Origin: JACRLV01 sp045863555
GTDB lineage: Bacteria > Planctomycetota > Phycisphaerae > UBA1845 > Fen-1342
NCBI GenBank assembly: GCA_045863555.1
Contig: BTUU01000025.1
Location: 5,357-69,356, forward strand
DNA: 64,000 nucleotides
Direction of reading: 5' to 3'
Shown: piece after piece, positions 17,906-26,869 of the stretch
Layout of the letters: each line of letters begins with the position of its first letter
Position numbering within the stretch: the stretch's first letter is position 1
The notes under the pieces: generated by a model
Told to the model about the DNA's origin: nothing
The model's input: the letters and a program-made list of their open reading frames with translations, nothing else
The model's database searches: none
Program-made: the position numbers and the translations under genes

Positions 17906-20580
17906 GTGAGGGCCGTCAACAACCCGCCCCGCAGTCGCTGGCCGAAACGCAGACGCAGCCGAGCCACGTTCAGCCGGGCGGCGTGGACGCCGGCTCGGGC
18001 GGGTCGTCGAGCCGCGGGTCGGGTCTCGTTGACCATGGCCGCTTCCCACCCGGCCAGATCCTCGCCGGCCGCTACCGGATCGTGGAGCTGCTCGGCCGGG
18101 GCGGAATGGGCGAGGTCTATCGTGCCGATGACCTGACGCTCGAGCAGACGGTGGCGCTGAAATTCATCCCCCAGGCCGAGGCCGCGAGCCCCGCGGCGCT
18201 GGCGGCGATGCACTCCGAGGTGCGCATCGCGCGGCAGATCTCGCACCCCAATGTCTGCCGCGTCTATGACGTGGGGGAAGCCGAGGGGCATCCGTTCATC
18301 ACGATGGAGTACATCGACGGGGAGAACCTCGCGACGCTGCTCAAGCGCATCGGCCGCATCTCGCCGGACAAGGCCGCGGACATCTCGCGACAACTGTGTG
18401 CCGCGCTCGCGGCGGCGCACGATGTGGGCATCCTCCACCGCGACTTGAAACCCTCGAACGTGATGATCGACGGCCGCGGACAGGTTCGGATCACGGATTT
18501 CGGCCTCGCGGGGATGGCGGAGCAGTTTCGGCAGGAGCAGGTGCGGGCGGGAACGCCCGCGTACATGGCGCCGGAACAGCTCGCCGGGCGCGAAGTCACG
18601 GTCCGCAGCGACATCTATGCGCTGGGCCTGATCCTCTACGAGATTTACACGGGCAAACGGACGTTTGAAGCGCGCACCGTTGCCGAGATCTCGCGGCTGC
18701 ACAGCCAGTCGACGCCCACGCTTCCCTCGTCGCTGGTCCCGGACCTCGACGATGCGGTCGAGCGCGTGATTCTCCGGTGCCTCGGGCGGGATCCGAAAAC
18801 GCGGCCGACATCGGCCCGCGCGGTCGCCGCGGCGCTGCCGGGAGGCGATCCGCTGGCCGCGGCGCTGGCTGCCGGGGAAACGCCTTCGCCCGAACTCATC
18901 GCGGCGGCCGGGCCGGCGGGCGGACTTTCGCGGGTACAGGCCGGAATGCTGCTGGCGGCGATTCTCGGCGGGCTGGCGCTGGTCACCTGGCTGGTGCGCC
19001 CTGGTGACCTGCTCCGGTATGTGCCCGTGAAGCGTCCGCCCGCGGTTCTGGCCGACCGGGCCCGCGAGATGCTCGAGCGGCTCGGCTACAGCGCCGAGCC
19101 GGCCGATTCGAAGGGCGGCTTCTCCGTCGACCTGGAACCTTTTGCGGCGACGCTTGAGTCGCCGCCCGGTTCCGCTGAGTGGCTCGCGCTGGCCAATGAC
19201 CAGCCCTCGCCGGTCAGCTACTGGTACCGGGAAAGCGCCAGCCACATGGTGGCGACGGGGCTCTTCGGTTCGGTCAGTTCCGATGATCCGCCGCTCGCGT
19301 CTCCGGGAATGGTGCTCGTGCAGCTGACTCCCGACGCGAAATTGCGGGCGCTCCGCGTCGTGCCGGGACGCGCGGCGGCCACCGGCCCGAGCGTCGAACC
19401 CGACTGGTCGCTGCTTTTTCAGCTTGCGGGCCTGCAACTGGCTGATTTCGAGACGGCGGATCCGGTACTGAATCCGCGGGATGCGGCGGAACTGCACCGG
19501 ACCTGGTCCGGGACATGGCCGGATCATCCCGACCGCCGGATCACCGTCGAGGCCGCCAGCGTCGGCGGCCGCCCGACCTGGTTCGCTATCGTCCGCGACC
19601 GCCCGGGTCAGTCTGCGGCCGACGAGCCGCCGGCCAGTCGTCGTGGACGGATCTTCGGCGCCGTGATCAACATGGCCGCGATCGCCGTCTGCATCTTCGG
19701 CGCGGGTTATCTGGCCCGCCGCAACGTCGTGCTGAAGCGCGGCGACCGGGCCGGCGCCTTGCGCGTAGCGTGGACGATCGCGCTGATTTCGCTGGCGTCG
19801 TCGACGATTCTCGTCGATCACGTGCCCGATGGACCGGGCGAGATGTCGCTGTTCGTCCGGGCGCTGGGCCTCGCGATGGTGCGGGCGGGCATTGCGTGGG
19901 TGCTCTACCTGGCGCTGGAACCGACGATCCGGCGCGTGATGCCGGATACGCTCGTCTCGTGGAGCCGTTTGCTGGCGGGGCGCTTCCAGGATCCCGTCGT
20001 CGCCCGCGACGTGCTGATCGGCGCCGCCCTGGCGATGATCTCCGCCAGCGTCTACTACGGCCATTACCTGCTGGCCGGGACGTTCGGCTGGGCGGCGGGC
20101 GAGCCGAGCGGACTCGATCTCAACCTCCTAGACCCGATGCTGCTCCTGAGCCGCGCCCTGGTGATTCTGATCGCGGCGGTCTCGACGACGATGTTCGCGA
20201 TGCTCCTGCTTACGCTAATCCTTATCGCCGTACGACGCCGTGCGATCGCGATGAGCATCTTTCTCGCGCTCGCCGCCGCCGTAGTCATCGCCATCAGTTA
20301 CCAGATCGCCCCGGCGCAACCCTGGCCGGCGGTGGCCATCGGCCTGGTAGGCCTTGCCGTATTCGCGGTCGCCGTCTTCCGTTTTGGACTCGTGTGCGTC
20401 ATGGCCACGATGTACGTACAGACGATCCTCACGCAATTCCCGCCGAGATTTGATCTCTCCGCGTGGTATGTCGTCGGCGGTCTGCTGCCCCTCGCGATCG
20501 TGGCCGCGCTCGCCGTGGCCGCGTACGGCGTGGCGATCCGCGCCGCCGGGCCGAGTTGGCCGCGCGAACCCGCCGTCTGA
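17902..20580 (+). CDS. Ser/Thr protein kinase with C-terminal polytopic membrane domain
   Basis: The 892 aa protein begins with a Ser/Pro/Gln-rich stretch (1-50). A Hanks-type kinase domain covers about 57-320: GRGGMGEVY at 65-73, Lys87, HRDLKPSN with Asp181, and DFG with Asp199. A first membrane segment near 360 (MLLAAILGGLALVTWLV) is followed by a likely extracytoplasmic region of about 200 residues, then seven or more hydrophobic helices to the end. Kinases with such multi-span tails are known in planctomycetes and acidobacteria, and the tail is thought to sense the membrane. GTG 17902 overlaps the stop of the lipoprotein gene, so the two are translationally coupled. Confidence 0.85.
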   Translation: MSEGRQQPAPQSLAETQTQPSHVQPGGVDAGSGGSSSRGSGLVDHGRFPPGQILAGRYRIVELLGRGGMGEVYRADDLTLEQTVALKFIPQAEAASPAALAAMHSEVRIARQISHPNVCRVYDVGEAEGHPFITMEYIDGENLATLLKRIGRISPDKAADISRQLCAALAAAHDVGILHRDLKPSNVMIDGRGQVRITDFGLAGMAEQFRQEQVRAGTPAYMAPEQLAGREVTVRSDIYALGLILYEIYTGKRTFEARTVAEISRLHSQSTPTLPSSLVPDLDDAVERVILRCLGRDPKTRPTSARAVAAALPGGDPLAAALAAGETPSPELIAAAGPAGGLSRVQAGMLLAAILGGLALVTWLVRPGDLLRYVPVKRPPAVLADRAREMLERLGYSAEPADSKGGFSVDLEPFAATLESPPGSAEWLALANDQPSPVSYWYRESASHMVATGLFGSVSSDDPPLASPGMVLVQLTPDAKLRALRVVPGRAAATGPSVEPDWSLLFQLAGLQLADFETADPVLNPRDAAELHRTWSGTWPDHPDRRITVEAASVGGRPTWFAIVRDRPGQSAADEPPASRRGRIFGAVINMAAIAVCIFGAGYLARRNVVLKRGDRAGALRVAWTIALISLASSTILVDHVPDGPGEMSLFVRALGLAMVRAGIAWVLYLALEPTIRRVMPDTLVSWSRLLAGRFQDPVVARDVLIGAALAMISASVYYGHYLLAGTFGWAAGEPSGLDLNLLDPMLLLSRALVILIAAVSTTMFAMLLLTLILIAVRRRAIAMSIFLALAAAVVIAISYQIAPAQPWPAVAIGLVGLAVFAVAVFRFGLVCVMATMYVQTILTQFPPRFDLSAWYVVGGLLPLAIVAALAVAAYGVAIRAAGPSWPREPAV

Positions 20581-20586
20581 TTTTGG

Positions 20587-21492
20587 TCAGATTTTCTGGG
20601 TGCCGCGCGGCTTGCGGCCGCGGCTCGCGACGAGCGCGGCGATGCGCTTGATGTGCTCCGGCCCCACGCCGCAGCAGCCCCCGACCACGTTCGCGCCGGC
20701 CTCGAACAGCGCCGGCGCATGCTCGGCGAAGTCGTCGATCGATACCGCATACACGGGCCGGCCGTCGACGAGGTCCGGAAGGCCCGCGTTCGGCTTCACC
20801 CAGAGGGGAAGGGTCGTGCCGGCGCGGAGCGCAACGACGGCCGGCAGGATCGTGTTGACGCCCGCTCCACAGTTGCACCCGACGGCCGCGACGCCCGCGG
20901 ATTCGAGGGTGCGCGCCGCTTCCTCGGCGCTCACGCCCATCATCGTATGCGTCCGCTGCGGCCCGCTGTCGAAGGAAAGACTCGCGACGATGGGCAGCGA
21001 GCACGCGCTCCGCACCGCCTCGATCGCAAGCATGATCTCGGCCATCTCGCTGAAGGTTTCCAGGAGGATGAAATCGACGCCGCCTTCGGCGAGCGCAGAC
21101 GCGTGCGACGCGAACGACGCGCGCAGATCGGCCTCGGGAACTTCGCGGACGATCATGATCTTCCCGCTCGGCCCGATCGATCCGCCGACGTGGGCCTTTC
21201 CGGCCACGACGTTGTGGGCGATCGTCGCGCCGGCGCGGGCCACCTCGGCGGGGTCTTCCTTGAGATTTCGCCGGCCGAAGTTGAACCGCTGGGCCCCGAA
21301 CGTGTTCGTCGTGAGGATCGTCGCGCCGGCGAGGAGGTATTCACGGGCGAGCGCGGCCACGATCTGCGGCTGCGTCAGGTTCGCGAGTTCGGCGGGGATA
21401 TTGGGCGGCACCCCGCGGCGCTGGAGTTCGGTCGACCAGGACCCGTCGGCCACGGCTGGACCGGCGAGAAACTCTGCATCGGGCGCGCTCAT
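20587..21492 (-). CDS. Homocysteine S-methyltransferase-like enzyme
   Basis: This 301 aa protein has the zinc-dependent Pfam S-methyl_trans barrel. The Zn-binding cysteines appear as GCNCG (about 194-198) and GGCCGVGPEHIKRIAAL near the C-terminus, as in MHT and the N-terminal domain of MetH. It would transfer a methyl group, from S-methylmethionine or another donor, to homocysteine to make methionine. MetH-like B12 domains are absent. ATG 21492 (MSAPDAEFLAGPAVADGSWSTELQ) is chosen because it starts conserved sequence and has an AGGGGG upstream; the frame to 21657 is a shadow. The neighbouring DUF502 gene is divergent. Confidence 0.85.
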   Translation of the reverse strand: MSAPDAEFLAGPAVADGSWSTELQRRGVPPNIPAELANLTQPQIVAALAREYLLAGATILTTNTFGAQRFNFGRRNLKEDPAEVARAGATIAHNVVAGKAHVGGSIGPSGKIMIVREVPEADLRASFASHASALAEGGVDFILLETFSEMAEIMLAIEAVRSACSLPIVASLSFDSGPQRTHTMMGVSAEEAARTLESAGVAAVGCNCGAGVNTILPAVVALRAGTTLPLWVKPNAGLPDLVDGRPVYAVSIDDFAEHAPALFEAGANVVGGCCGVGPEHIKRIAALVASRGRKPRGTQKI

Positions 21493-21574
21493 TCGGAAGC
21501 CCCCTGCGATGCCACTATAGTATCGCTCCGGCCGTCCCGTTGGGATGGGCCGCAGAACCCGGAGGAAGCGCGAG

Positions 21575-22306
21575 ATGACGTCATCGACGCCCAGGCGGCC
21601 GCAGCGGCGGAGTCGCATCGCCGCGACGATCAAGGCGCTGGTGCGGACGCGCGTCACGACGGGCCTGCTGGTCTTCCTTCCGATCTACGTGACGTACCTG
21701 CTGATCCGGGTGGTCTTCGAGGTGCTGAGCGACGCTTCGCGCTGGATCCTCGACTATTTCCTCCACGTCGACCAGCGGTCGGAGTACGTGCAGTGGACCG
21801 TCGCGATCGCGTCGGTCATTCTCACGCTCACGCTGCTCTATGGCATCGGGCTCTTTGCGGCGAACCTGGCCGGGCGGCGCGTTCTCGAACTGTTCGAGAT
21901 GCTGGTCGACCGCGTGCCGGTGGTGAAGACGATCTACCGGGCTTCGAAGCAGCTGCTGACGACGCTTGGCGGCGACCAGACGGCGAATTTCCAGCGCGTC
22001 GCCTGGACTCCCTTCATGTCGCCGACGGTGCGCACCATCGGGTTCATCACGAACATCATCGTCGATCCGGAGACGCAGGAGGAGATCTGCACGATCTTCG
22101 TCCCGACCACGCCGAACCCGACGAGCGGCTTCATGCTGATGGTCCGCCGCAAGGACGTGGTCGAGCTCGACTGGAGCGTGGAGGAAGCGTTCCGCACGAT
22201 TCTTTCCTGCGGGATCCTCATGCCTGAGCCGCTCCGGTTCACGCCGCTGCCCTCGAACCCGGCGCTGCCGGCCGGCTCGTCGTCGCCGGTGAATTCCCCC
22301 TCATGA
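21575..22306 (+). CDS. DUF502 membrane protein
   Basis: The 243 aa protein belongs to the DUF502 family. Two membrane segments are visible, about residues 30-55 (RVTTGLLVFLPIYVTYLLIRVVF) and 75-102 (QWTVAIASVILTLTLLYGIGLFAANL). The conserved part follows: DRVPVVKTIYRASKQLLTTL, IGFITNIIVDPETQEEICTIFVPTTPNPTSGFMLMV and SVEEAFRTILSCGI. The function of the family is not known; plant relatives associate with membranes. ATG 21575 is chosen because GGAGG lies nine bases upstream; the ORF could also start at 21545. Confidence 0.85.
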   Translation: MTSSTPRRPQRRSRIAATIKALVRTRVTTGLLVFLPIYVTYLLIRVVFEVLSDASRWILDYFLHVDQRSEYVQWTVAIASVILTLTLLYGIGLFAANLAGRRVLELFEMLVDRVPVVKTIYRASKQLLTTLGGDQTANFQRVAWTPFMSPTVRTIGFITNIIVDPETQEEICTIFVPTTPNPTSGFMLMVRRKDVVELDWSVEEAFRTILSCGILMPEPLRFTPLPSNPALPAGSSSPVNSPS

Positions 22307-22364
22307 CAGGTTCAAGGCGAATGCCCCGGAACAGTCCGGGGCGCGCGCCGCGGGAGTGCGAGCA

Positions 22365-22724
22365 ATGGCGTGGGTCTATCTCATCGTGGCGGGAATCCTC
22401 GAAGTCGTCTGGGCGATCGGCCTGAAATACACGCAGGGCTTTACGAAACTCGGACCCAGCACGTGGACCATCGCGGCGATGATCGCGAGCATGTGGCTGC
22501 TGGCGAAGGCAGCGCACGCCCTGCCGATCGGGACCGCGTATGCAGTCTGGACCGGCATCGGGGCGGTTGGAACGGCCATTCTCGGGATCTTCCTTTTCGG
22601 CGAATCGCGCGACTGGCCGCGGCTGGCGTGCCTGGCGATGGTGCTGATCGGAATCGTGGGCCTGAAGTTCATTCCGTCGACGGCCGAGCCGCCCGGGTCC
22701 GCGTCGCCGTCGATAACCGATTGA
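22365..22724 (+). CDS. gdx: SMR-family guanidinium exporter (Gdx/SugE type)
   Basis: This four-helix membrane protein of 119 aa matches Gdx/SugE rather than EmrE: GILEVVWAIGLKYTQGF with Glu13 and Trp16, then LPIGTAYAVWTGIGAVGTA and FGESRDWPRLACLAMVLIGIVGLKF. Gdx exchanges guanidinium for protons and works as an antiparallel dimer. ATG 22365 has GGGAG eight bases upstream, better than GTG at 22356. Upstream there is only one hairpin (GCCCCGGA/TCCGGGGC, 22323-22342) with an ACAG loop, not the paired ACGR loops of a guanidine-II riboswitch. Confidence 0.9.
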   Translation: MAWVYLIVAGILEVVWAIGLKYTQGFTKLGPSTWTIAAMIASMWLLAKAAHALPIGTAYAVWTGIGAVGTAILGIFLFGESRDWPRLACLAMVLIGIVGLKFIPSTAEPPGSASPSITD

Positions 22725-22954
22725 GAGAGCGGTAGTTACGGCTCGTGGCGGTGGTCCAGCGTGACCGAAGCGCGAATTTTGTTCCCGCGCGGTGATTTTT
22801 CTGTCAGCGGGAAGAGGGGCCGCTCGTCTCTTGTTACTGAGAACGAACTTCTCCACACGTGTGGAGTTGGGTTGGCGGGATGTCGTTCGGCTCGCCCTTT
22901 CCGCCAATCGAGAATGGACCCGCTCTCAGGTCGGAGAGAGCGGGTCTTTTTTTT
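22725..22954 (+). ncRNA. Candidate structured RNA between gdx and the HNH nuclease gene
   Basis: The 414 bases between gdx and the HNH gene contain no credible reading frame, but 22851-22954 holds three consecutive stem-loops on the + strand: a 16-base palindrome CTCCACACGTGTGGAG (22851-22866), TTGGCGG/CCGCCAA (22872-22878 with 22901-22907), and a strong terminator (22917-22954). This layout fits either a small RNA or a long structured 3' end of the gdx message. I recognise no known RNA family and no clear promoter. The 5' end is only a guess. Confidence 0.3.
22917..22954 (+). terminator. Strong Rho-independent terminator
   Basis: GACCCGCTCTC (22917-22927) pairs perfectly with GAGAGCGGGTC (22936-22946) around an eight-base loop and is followed by eight T residues (22947-22954). 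The T-run fixes the direction as +. It is the clearest terminator in the window and could end gdx or a separate RNA. Confidence 0.85.
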
Positions 22955-23138
22955 GCGCCTGTTCGAGTCCGGCGGGCCGGCACGACCCCGGCCCAACGGA
23001 CGGTCAGCCCGACGGCCGGCTTTCGCCCTGCGTCGCGCGCATGGCGGATCCGCCACACTCGAGAAATCGGCCGGTTGGAGACCGGCGCGACCGAATCGCG
23101 AAGCGCGAAAAGCGACGGGAATGCTGGTCGCGGACGGG

Positions 23139-23768
23139 CTACTTGAGTTCGACGTTCCAGTACGCGAAGTCGAGGAACTGCTTCCAGCTGGCGTACTTGT
23201 CGTCGGAGAGTTTCACCGTCAGCACCGGGCTGCGGCGCGGGCGCTTGGGCTTGGCGACGAGGTGCATCCGGGCCTGCTCGGGCGTCCGGCCGCCCTTCTT
23301 GACGTTGCAGCGGACGCAGGCACAGACGACGTTCTCCCAGGTGGTCTTGCCGCCCTGGGAGCGCGGAACGACGTGGTCGACGCTCAGCTCGCTGGTCGGG
23401 AAGCGCTTGCCGCAGAACTGGCAGGTGTTGTGATCGCGCGCGAAGAGGTTTCGCCGGTTCAGTTTGACGTCGACGCGCGGGAGCCGGTCGTAGCCGAGGA
23501 GGCGGACGATCTTCGGGACGGCCACCTGGAAGCGGACCGTCTGGATCCAGTCGTAGCGGTGCGGCTCGAAACGGGCCTTGGCCGCGCTGAGTTCCAGCCA
23601 GTTGTCGAAGTCATACGACGTGAACTGGCCGTCCTCGACGTGGACAACTTCGGCCAGCTCGCGATAGAGCATCGTCAGGGCACGCTTGGCGCTGACCACG
23701 CGAACCGCCATGTAAAGGCGGTTCAGCATGAGGACGCTGGAGTTTAAGGTTGTAGGACCCTCATTCAT
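23139..23768 (-). CDS. HNH endonuclease-domain protein
   Basis: The 209 aa protein carries an HNH motif near residues 113-165: CQFCGKRFP, SVDHVVPRSQGG, TTWENVVCACVRCNVKKGGRTPEQA. The Cys pairs CxxC at each end probably bind a structural zinc, and His in VDHV plus Asn in WENVV are catalytic in the family. The N-terminal 100 residues (MLNRLYMAVRVVSAKRALTMLYRE) are shared by a widespread group of small HNH proteins whose function has not been settled; many sit in ordinary chromosomal context, not in mobile elements. There is no SD close to the first ATG, so the start could be one of the later Met codons. Confidence 0.85.
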   Translation of the reverse strand: MNEGPTTLNSSVLMLNRLYMAVRVVSAKRALTMLYRELAEVVHVEDGQFTSYDFDNWLELSAAKARFEPHRYDWIQTVRFQVAVPKIVRLLGYDRLPRVDVKLNRRNLFARDHNTCQFCGKRFPTSELSVDHVVPRSQGGKTTWENVVCACVRCNVKKGGRTPEQARMHLVAKPKRPRRSPVLTVKLSDDKYASWKQFLDFAYWNVELK

Positions 23769-23895
23769 GCAACACCCGCGGCGGTCGGCCGCCGCACCCG
23801 TTTCACAATGGGAATTCGTGCGCGCACTCTTCCCGTTTATGCGATCATAGCTTACCCGGGGAAATTACGCAACGCAGGCCGGCCGCGCAACGGGC

Positions 23896-23931
23896 GGTTC
23901 CGCGAGCCCGGCCGACCGGACTCGCGGAACC
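23896..23931. repeat. Perfect inverted repeat downstream of the dockerin gene
   Basis: GGTTCCGCGAG (23896-23906) and CTCGCGGAACC (23921-23931) are exact complements around 14 bases. The element lies about 30 bases after the stop of the minus-strand dockerin gene. No T-run follows on either side, so it could be a factor-independent 3' stabiliser or weak terminator. Confidence 0.5.
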
Positions 23932-23959
23932 GAATTCGAACCAGCGCGATGATCGCGAT

Positions 23960-24928
23960 TTACGGCGCCGCGCGGCGGCCAAAGCTCGAGAGCATCAGGG
24001 CCAGATCGTTGATGCTGACCTGGTCGTCGTCGTCGAGATCGCCGACGAAGACGTCGAAGAAGCTCATTCGCGTGCAGGTGCCGTTTTCGAGCGTCACGGT
24101 GCGGCGGATCGGCAGCATACCGGGACCGTCGAGGACGAGGACGTAGGTGCCGTCCGGCGCCTCAGGATTGACCGTGAAGTTACCCTCGTCGCCGATCTCG
24201 ACGACGACTTCCTCGACCAGATCACCCGAGCTGGGATCGAAGAGACTGAGCGTGAGCGGGCCGCCGATGCCGACGATCACGCCGCTGATGTCGCGCGAGC
24301 CCAGACCGAACGCGAGGTCCTCTTCACCGCCGTCACAGGCGTCGAACAACGGCTGGGTGACCGGGGGCGCCTCGACCGCGGGGCAGTTCTTGATGTACCG
24401 ATGCGACGACCAGCGGAAGTCCTCGAGCTGCGGCCGGATCGACTCTTCGTCGGCTTCGGAAATCTGGAGCCAGTAATGCTGGCCAGCCTGCTGAACGAAG
24501 AACGGCTGCGTGGTTGGGAATACGGCTGACATGTGGTAGACGCGCCGGCCCTCGCAGTCCGTTCCGCGGTAGCGGATGTAGTTCGGCGTTACGCACGCGG
24601 AATAGAGCAGCACCTGGGGATTCGGCTGGCACGCACCGGGAAGCGTCGCGTAAATCGCGACGTAGAACGGCCGGCGGGCCTGCTGCGGCGAGGAGAGCAC
24701 GCCCCACCAGTGCAGGCGAACGATCGGTCCGGTTGCGCCGCAGATCCAGTCATCAAGGGCGACCTTCGCGAAGGGCTGCGGCGTCGAGCAGGAACGAACG
24801 CGCGACTCATGCGAGGCGAGTCGGGGCGTCCAGGGTTGGACGTACTTCCACACCACGCCCTGCGCGAGCGCGCTCGGCAGCAGCGAGATTGTTCCCAGGA
24901 TCAGCGTGAGTTTCACCAGTGTTCGCAT
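23960..24928 (-). CDS. Exported protein with C-terminal dockerin-type motif
   Basis: The 322 aa protein has a signal peptide (MRTLVKLTLILGTISLLPSALA) and a body of about 190 residues with alternating Cys and Trp (DDWICGATGPIVRLHWWG, HYWLQISEADEE), typical of a planctomycete exported domain family. Residues 225-295 form a carboxypeptidase-regulatory-like beta-sandwich (GNFTVNPEAPDGTYVLVLDGPGMLPIRRTVTL). The tail GDLDDDDQVSINDLALMLSSFG is a calcium-binding dockerin type I half-motif. In planctomycetes such tails are widespread and their partner domain is not established. No enzymatic motif is seen. The same kind of tail ends the partial gene at the start of the window. Confidence 0.75.
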   Translation of the reverse strand: MRTLVKLTLILGTISLLPSALAQGVVWKYVQPWTPRLASHESRVRSCSTPQPFAKVALDDWICGATGPIVRLHWWGVLSSPQQARRPFYVAIYATLPGACQPNPQVLLYSACVTPNYIRYRGTDCEGRRVYHMSAVFPTTQPFFVQQAGQHYWLQISEADEESIRPQLEDFRWSSHRYIKNCPAVEAPPVTQPLFDACDGGEEDLAFGLGSRDISGVIVGIGGPLTLSLFDPSSGDLVEEVVVEIGDEGNFTVNPEAPDGTYVLVLDGPGMLPIRRTVTLENGTCTRMSFFDVFVGDLDDDDQVSINDLALMLSSFGRRAAP

Positions 24929-25003
24929 GTCGGATCTCCCAATGGGTTTTGACAGTCCCGCTCCCGCGGGCTCGGTGGGAGGACGCGGCAGAGGCGGGCG
25001 CGG

Positions 25004-25648
25004 CTAGCGGGGAGGCGATTTTTTCGAGGAATCGCGTCGCGGGCGGGTGAAATCCTCGAGCGTGAGCGCCCAGCGCTCGTGATCCGCCCAGCGGCCGGCG
25101 ATCTTCAGATAGCGCGGGGAGAACCCCTCGCGCCGGAAGCCGAGGCGGCGCACGAGGCGTTTCGACGGCGAATTGCGGGGCTGGATGTTGGCTTCGACGC
25201 GGTGGAGTCTGAGCTTTCGAAAGGCGTGGCGGACGGCCAGGGCGAGGGCTTCGGTCATGAGCCTGCGCCCGGCGAATGTGGAGCCGATCCAATAGCCCAC
25301 ATAGGCGGATTGAAGCGGCCCACGGACGATTCCACTGATGGAGATCAGGCCGGCGAGGCGGCCGGTGCCGCGCTCGACAACCAGGAGCCGCATGTCGGTT
25401 GCCGTCGTGCAGGTGGCGAGGAGCCGGTCGAACGCATCATCGCCCCAGGGGTCGAAGCCCGCCGGCGGACGCGGTTCCCACGGGGCGAGGTGGGCCCGGC
25501 TGGATCGACGGAGCGCGACGAACTCGGCGCGATCGGACGCGACGGGATGGCGGAGGATCACGCGACGACCGGTGCGGACGGGCGCGGGCACACTCGACTG
25601 TTTCGGCTTTCGGGGCAGACGGGGTCTCCTGAGTCCGAAACGAGCCAT
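25004..25648 (-). CDS. GNAT N-acetyltransferase (RimJ/RimL-like)
   Basis: This protein of about 214 aa has a GNAT fold of the RimJ/L group: RRVILRHPVASDRAEFVALRR, LLVVERGTGRLAGLISISG, AYVGYWIGSTFAGRRLMTEALALAVRHAF and LHRVEANIQPRNSPSKRLVRRLGFRREG. The Arg/Gly-rich turn FAGRRLM is the site that holds acetyl-CoA pyrophosphate. Relatives acetylate N-terminal amines of ribosomal proteins or free amino compounds. The start is uncertain: ATG 25648 lacks a good SD, and the longer frame to 25759 would overlap the MCE gene. The two genes are 67 bases apart on one strand. Confidence 0.8.
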   Translation of the reverse strand: MARFGLRRPRLPRKPKQSSVPAPVRTGRRVILRHPVASDRAEFVALRRSSRAHLAPWEPRPPAGFDPWGDDAFDRLLATCTTATDMRLLVVERGTGRLAGLISISGIVRGPLQSAYVGYWIGSTFAGRRLMTEALALAVRHAFRKLRLHRVEANIQPRNSPSKRLVRRLGFRREGFSPRYLKIAGRWADHERWALTLEDFTRPRRDSSKKSPPR

Positions 25649-25715
25649 GCGGCCGGTGCGCGCGGCATGCCAGCCTGCGGGGCGGTCCGACGGTGCCTGT
25701 TGAACGCTTCGGGCG

Positions 25716-26783
25716 CTAGAACGCGACGCGAATCCGGCCTTCCTGCCATTCCTTGGCAAGAAGCTTGAACTCTTCGACGGTCTCGGCGAGCCGGCGGAAC
25801 GTGAGCGTCATCGATTCGTAGAGCCGGTCGTCTTTTACAAACTTGCCGAGCGTCCCCTCGCCCCGGTTGGCGGATTCCATCATCGTGTTCATCTGGGTCA
25901 GCATGGCCGACGCAAGTTCCAGGTTGCCGATGAGCGCCCGAGAGATGCCCGTGATCTGCGTGTCGGCGTTCTCGACGGTCGAGGTCATCTTCCCGACGAG
26001 CACCTTGGCATCTCCGGTGAGGCTGCGGATATCACTGGACGCGACCTTGAGATCCGCGGCGAGAGTCTTTCCATCCTCGGTCATCGTGCGGATGTTCTCG
26101 ATCGACGTCTTGAGGTGGCTCTGCACCGCGGGGTCGCCGAGAACCTCGTTGAAGTGGCGGAGCGATGCGTCGAACCGGGCCATGGCGCTCGACAGGTTTC
26201 CGGGCGGCCCCCCCGCCGTGTCGACCGTCGCGGGAGTCCGCGGCATCATGATCTCGTGCATGTCGTTCAGCACCGGAGTCAGGGCGGCCGCAGCCTCGCC
26301 GAGCTGCGTCGCGGTCTTGTCCAGCGTCGCGATGATGGAGGGCGGGATGAGCGATTCCACGGCCTTCGCCACGCGTCCGGGAATCGGCTCGTCCGGGGAC
26401 TGCGGCGGCGCTTCCGCGGGGCCGGGAATGATCTCGATCGGCGGGCGGCCCATTCCGAGTCCCGGCTCCGAGGTATACGCCCGGCTGCCCTGTCGGATGA
26501 CATACGGGGGGTTAATCGACACCCAGACATCGACGCCGGCGTCAAATCGCGCGGGATCGGCGAATTCGACCTTGTAGACGCGGCCGACTTCGAGGCCGCC
26601 GATCGTGACCAGGGTATCGGCGCGGATGCCGGTCGCCGATTCAAACTGGATTCGAACCAGGTTTTCGGGCTTTCGAAGGCTGAGCGAATAGCCCTGGCCG
26701 AACAACACGACGAGTACGCCGAGCGCCCCGAGGCCGCAAAGCACGAAGATTCCGACAACGAGATTCCGCCGTGTTTCCTTCAT
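25716..26783 (-). CDS. MCE/MlaD-family lipid-transport substrate-binding protein
   Basis: The 355 aa protein has one N-terminal membrane helix (about 9-30, LVVGIFVLCGLGALGVLVVLFG) and an MCE domain (about 36-125) with VRIQFESATGIRADTLVTIGGLEVGRVYKVEF. The long helical region after it (about 150-350, EAAAALTPVLNDMHEI, SSDIRSLTGDAKVLVGKM) should form the tube or needle through which MlaD-like hexamers move lipids. Such proteins work with an MlaE permease and MlaF ATPase. Neither is in the window, so the transporter genes must lie elsewhere. ATG 26783 follows GGGAG by eight bases. Confidence 0.85.
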   Translation of the reverse strand: MKETRRNLVVGIFVLCGLGALGVLVVLFGQGYSLSLRKPENLVRIQFESATGIRADTLVTIGGLEVGRVYKVEFADPARFDAGVDVWVSINPPYVIRQGSRAYTSEPGLGMGRPPIEIIPGPAEAPPQSPDEPIPGRVAKAVESLIPPSIIATLDKTATQLGEAAAALTPVLNDMHEIMMPRTPATVDTAGGPPGNLSSAMARFDASLRHFNEVLGDPAVQSHLKTSIENIRTMTEDGKTLAADLKVASSDIRSLTGDAKVLVGKMTSTVENADTQITGISRALIGNLELASAMLTQMNTMMESANRGEGTLGKFVKDDRLYESMTLTFRRLAETVEEFKLLAKEWQEGRIRVAF

Positions 26784-26869
26784 GGCCGCCACTCCCGCGT
26801 TCGATGTCCGGCGGAGTCCGCCCGCCGGATCTTCCGGCTCGGTCCGCCGATTCGGACTTTTTTCATCCG

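Noticed and set aside
22307..22364. Guanidine riboswitch before the gdx gene
   Set aside because: Only one hairpin with an ACAG loop is present; guanidine-II needs two hairpins with ACGR loops, and types I and III do not fit.
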